A stretch of 64,000 nucleotides of DNA from contig JBOHNM010000001.1 of NCBI GenBank assembly GCA_050730675.1, forward strand, positions 1 through 64,000, read 5' to 3'. Shown here in pieces: positions 60,634-64,000 of this stretch. This stretch comes from JBOHNM01 sp050730675 (GTDB taxonomy: Bacteria > Planctomycetota > Phycisphaerae > Phycisphaerales > UBA1924). The notes beneath the pieces were generated by a model that saw only the letters and a program-made list of their open reading frames with translations, did no database searches and was not told the origin of the DNA. Positions within the stretch are counted from its first letter, which is position 1; each line of letters starts with the position of its first letter. The position numbers and the translations under genes were made by a program.

Positions 60634-61140
60634 ATGGAGCCGCAGGACCAGTCCCCCACCCCCAAGCCGGAGAAGTTTCCGGACATGGGGCGCAACCAGC
60701 CGCGCATCGTCACCGGTGCGGGCGGCAAGTTCGTCTGCGGCTACATCGAGTGGGGGATGCTCATCAAGTTCGCGTACGAGTCGGGCTGGCGCCCGCTCGG
60801 CACGATCGAGCCGGACAACTGGGAAGAGAAGCGCAACGCCGACGGCACACCGGCGCGCTGGTTCAAGAACAATTACTTCTCTCGCTTCGGTCAGAAGATC
60901 ACGGACGAGGACGCGCTGTCGATCGCGGTCGCACTCGAAAACTCACTCCCCGACGTGCCGGACCACGACGCCGTTTCCCACAAGGTCGCGGCGGAGATCG
61001 AGGGAGCGGGGCTTGGCCGCATGCGGATGCTCCGCCCGGGCGTGCGGATGAATAGCTTCGAGTTCTTCAGCGGCGAGAGCAAAGGCAAGCTCAAGCAGTT
61101 CGTAAAATTCTGCCGCGCGGGTGGGTTCCGGATCGACTGA
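60634..61140 (+). CDS. Hypothetical protein (168 aa)
   Basis: No known family. It has a Pro-rich N-terminus and then a mixed alpha/beta domain (GGKFVCGYIEWGMLIKFAYESGWRPLGTIEP, WFKNNYFSRFGQKITDEDALSIAVALENS, read in parts). No TM or signal peptide, so cytoplasmic. ATG 60634 is taken as the first Met in frame. It is followed after 222 bp by a strong terminator. Confidence 0.65.
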   Translation: MEPQDQSPTPKPEKFPDMGRNQPRIVTGAGGKFVCGYIEWGMLIKFAYESGWRPLGTIEPDNWEEKRNADGTPARWFKNNYFSRFGQKITDEDALSIAVALENSLPDVPDHDAVSHKVAAEIEGAGLGRMRMLRPGVRMNSFEFFSGESKGKLKQFVKFCRAGGFRID

Positions 61141-61361
61141 ACCCACAAGAATTTCCCAAACAAACTACGGATTTACCTGCCGCGAGTATGGCATTTTGTG
61201 GAAAGGCTGTCGCTTTTCCGTTGCCCATTTCGGTGCTTGGGGTTACTTTGACTTTCGTTCTTTCCCCGTGGCACGCGCCGTGGCCGCGTGTCGCCCTGCC
61301 CGCCGGAGACCCGGAGGACGAGACGGGGAAGGGAGAGTGGATTCGGGGCCACGGCCCCTTG

Positions 61362-61401
61362 CTTCGCGGCGATATGACCGATCGCCGCGAAGTTTGTTTT
61401 T
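61362..61401 (+). terminator. Rho-independent terminator, plus strand
   Basis: Perfect 12-base arms CTTCGCGGCGAT (61362-61373) and ATCGCCGCGAAG (61381-61392) with a 7-base loop, followed by TTTGTTTTT. It ends the transcript of the 168-aa gene. The stretch from 61141 to 61361 holds no supported gene. Confidence 0.88.
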
Positions 61402-61429
61402 GAGCAGAACGTCATACGACACGACTGAG

Positions 61430-61462
61430 CAAAAAGAACAACGCCCGGCAGAACCGGGCGTT
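61430..61462 (-). terminator. Rho-independent terminator of rplU, minus strand
   Basis: Arms of 9 bases (61440-61448 with 61454-61462; core CGCCCGG/CCGGGCG). Read on the minus strand it is followed by TGTTCTTTTTGC. It lies 23 bp beyond the rplU stop and faces the plus-strand terminator at 61362. Confidence 0.85.
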
Positions 61463-61484
61463 GTGGATCGAATGAATTGTCAAC

Positions 61485-61811
61485 TCAACCCGTGATCGCC
61501 GTGACCTTCACCTTGGTGTAGGTCTGGCGGTGGCCGGTCTTGCGACGGTAGCCCTTGCGGCGGCGGAACTTGTGGATGTGGATCTTCTCGCCCTTGACCA
61601 GCGACTCGAGGACCTCGACCGAGACCGAGGCGCCCGCCACGAAGGGGGTGCCGATCTTGGCGACAGCCTTGCCGTCACCGACGCAGAGGACGTTGGGGAA
61701 CTTGACGGTGCTGCCGACCTTGGCCTCGCCTTCGTTGAGAAGATCAACGAGGATGACCTGGTCCTTGACGACCTTGCGCTGGCCGCCGCCTTCTTCGATA
61801 ATGGCGTACAT
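61485..61811 (-). CDS. rplU: 50S ribosomal protein L21
   Basis: A 108-aa protein with the L21 signature near the end (HIHKFRRRKGYRRKTGHRQTYT). Start ATG 61811 (MYAIIEEGGGQRKV) has AGGAG upstream; the same frame extends 24 bases further without family similarity. L21 binds 23S rRNA. A terminator follows directly, so rpmA (L27), its usual partner, is not cotranscribed here. Confidence 0.96.
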   Translation of the reverse strand: MYAIIEEGGGQRKVVKDQVILVDLLNEGEAKVGSTVKFPNVLCVGDGKAVAKIGTPFVAGASVSVEVLESLVKGEKIHIHKFRRRKGYRRKTGHRQTYTKVKVTAITG

Positions 61812-62023
61812 CACGAAACTCCTGGCCGCGCTCATCGGGGGGACCTACCGGTCCGGCTTGGGCTCAAGGGCCATGGCCCGGGTCGCTGCGGGGTTGGGAT
61901 ATTAGCCTTGCAGGGCTGCCGGGGCTATCCGCAATCGGGGCGTTGGTGGTTGGTTCTTGGTCGTCGCAGGAGAGTGTAACGGCCAAGAGCCAATCATCAG
62001 CGACCCCACGAAGAGGGTCAAAA

Positions 62024-62650
62024 TCACTTCCGGCGGCGTCGGAACCCGGCCAACCCGAGGGCGACCAGCGTCGCCGCGCCGGGGCTGGGGATGATCTGGA
62101 AAGCGCGGTCGTAGTCGCCGATGGTGTGCCAGGCGGGGTTGACCTGGGCGTCCTCAAGGGCGATCTGCATCCCGGGGACGAGCGGCGTGTTCTGGGGCGT
62201 CCATCCCCAGCGCGCGGTCGGAATCGAGTTGCCGACGCTCAGCCAATACGTCCCCGCGGCGATCTGCTGCGGCGTGATGGCAATGTCGTAGCGGATGATC
62301 TGGAACGATCCCTGGAACAGGCCGGTCGGCGTAGCAACGGCCGTCAGCGTCTGGTCGAAGGCGAGCAGCCCGATGGTCGATGCGGTGCCCGCGAAGATCC
62401 GCACGCGGAACGACGGGATCGCAGGGAAACCGGCGTCGTAGAACCCCCAGACGGTAATCTGGCTGAGATCGATCCCGGCGCCGAGGGTGAAATCGTCGTA
62501 GACATTCTGCGTGGTGAAGGCGTTGGGCGCGGCGTTGGAATAGAAGCTGACGTTGTCGGTGCGGGGAGGCGAGTGGTCCACGACGATATCGCCGAGGGTC
62601 GGTGCCGCCACGGCTGAAATGATTACCAATGCCACCGCGGTGGTCTGCAT
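62024..62650 (-). CDS. Exported PEP-CTERM-like protein
   Basis: About 208 aa from ATG 62650. Signal peptide (TTAVALVIISAVAAPTLG). A beta-rich body follows (YDDFTLGAGIDLSQITVWGFYDAG, FRVRIFAGTAST). The C-terminal sorting tail PSPGAATLVALGLAGFRRRRK has the Pro-x-Pro, hydrophobic helix and Arg cluster of PEP-CTERM signals, handled by exosortase. The gaps on both sides (212 and 256 bp) show no other gene; a hairpin CCGGT/ACCGG at 62751-62765 is the only feature seen upstream. Confidence 0.8.
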   Translation of the reverse strand: MQTTAVALVIISAVAAPTLGDIVVDHSPPRTDNVSFYSNAAPNAFTTQNVYDDFTLGAGIDLSQITVWGFYDAGFPAIPSFRVRIFAGTASTIGLLAFDQTLTAVATPTGLFQGSFQIIRYDIAITPQQIAAGTYWLSVGNSIPTARWGWTPQNTPLVPGMQIALEDAQVNPAWHTIGDYDRAFQIIPSPGAATLVALGLAGFRRRRK

Positions 62651-62906
62651 CTCTCTACTCCGAGCGGACCCTGTCACCGACAGCCACCCCGGCCCGACGG
62701 GCGGCGGTCAACATCAATCAATTCGGGAGAGCGAAGGGAGGGAATCCCAACCGGTTGATGACCGGCACTCTCCCTCCTCGCGGCAATGTTGCGACGGGAG
62801 TTTACAGATTCGTCGAGACGTTGCAAGGGCTTACGCGCTGTTTTTTGTGAACTTGCGATGAAGGATCGCTCGTGAAAGCTAGGGCGTTACCCCAATTACG
62901 GGAGCG

Positions 62907-64000
<1,094 letters not shown>

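Overview
The window looks like a GC-rich chromosome of a planctomycete, most likely from the Phycisphaerae side of the phylum. This is inferred from the gene content: a type II pseudopilin with a long H-X9-DG-type C-terminus, a PEP-CTERM-like exported protein, many lipoprotein or single-TM proteins with no recognisable family, and an LL-diaminopimelate-type aminotransferase. No rRNA is present, so the assignment is not certain.

Left host block (1-6314): the 3' end of infB, then a DUF503 protein, rbfA, a degraded endonuclease-III-like protein and a YebC-family protein in one tight operon. A minus-strand TIM-barrel gene, a small membrane protein and nth follow. Two tRNA-Arg genes (TCG, then CCG) lie in tandem on the minus strand.

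Integrated element (6268-31976): about 25.7 kb bounded by a 47-bp direct repeat that is the 5' part of tRNA-Arg(CCG). A tyrosine recombinase lies just inside the right end. The left two thirds is a complete T7-type virion module in T7 order: portal, scaffold, capsid, tail tubular A, tail tubular B, three internal virion proteins of 281, 814 and 1514 aa, and two tail-fibre genes. It has an extra glycosyltransferase gene between scaffold and capsid. I see no phage RNA polymerase, no DNA replication genes, no terminase and no holin/Rz. The portal gene has an in-frame TAA near its 5' end and the last fibre gene breaks off inside a repeat. The right third is cargo: a NaeI-like restriction system (C5 methyltransferase, NaeI-type endonuclease with all catalytic residues, Vsr repair endonuclease), two membrane-anchored proteins of unknown role and two small unknowns. 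The insertion separated the tRNA pair from what looks like its own promoter. That promoter is now stranded at the right end, pointing into the integrase. A phage-side promoter for a small winged-helix-like protein now points into the tRNAs.

Right host block (31977-64000): an MFS transporter, a secreted S41 protease with PDZ domain, pyruvate dehydrogenase E1 alpha, a Nudix hydrolase, a zinc-ribbon membrane protein and an aminotransferase. E2 and E1 beta of the same complex are on the opposite strand. Then come a DUF4139 protein, a solitary nuoA, an EAL-CBS-GGDEF protein whose two active sites are both damaged, a DUF2752 protein, two lipoproteins, a glycosyltransferase/low-molecular-weight phosphatase pair and a pseudopilin.

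A small accessory island (about 52.5-55.6 kb) holds an IS1595-type transposase, a trypsin-like protease and fragments. After it come a membrane-anchored protein, thiS-thiG, an M28 peptidase, a hypothetical gene, rplU, a PEP-CTERM-like protein and the 3' part of typA/bipA at the window end.
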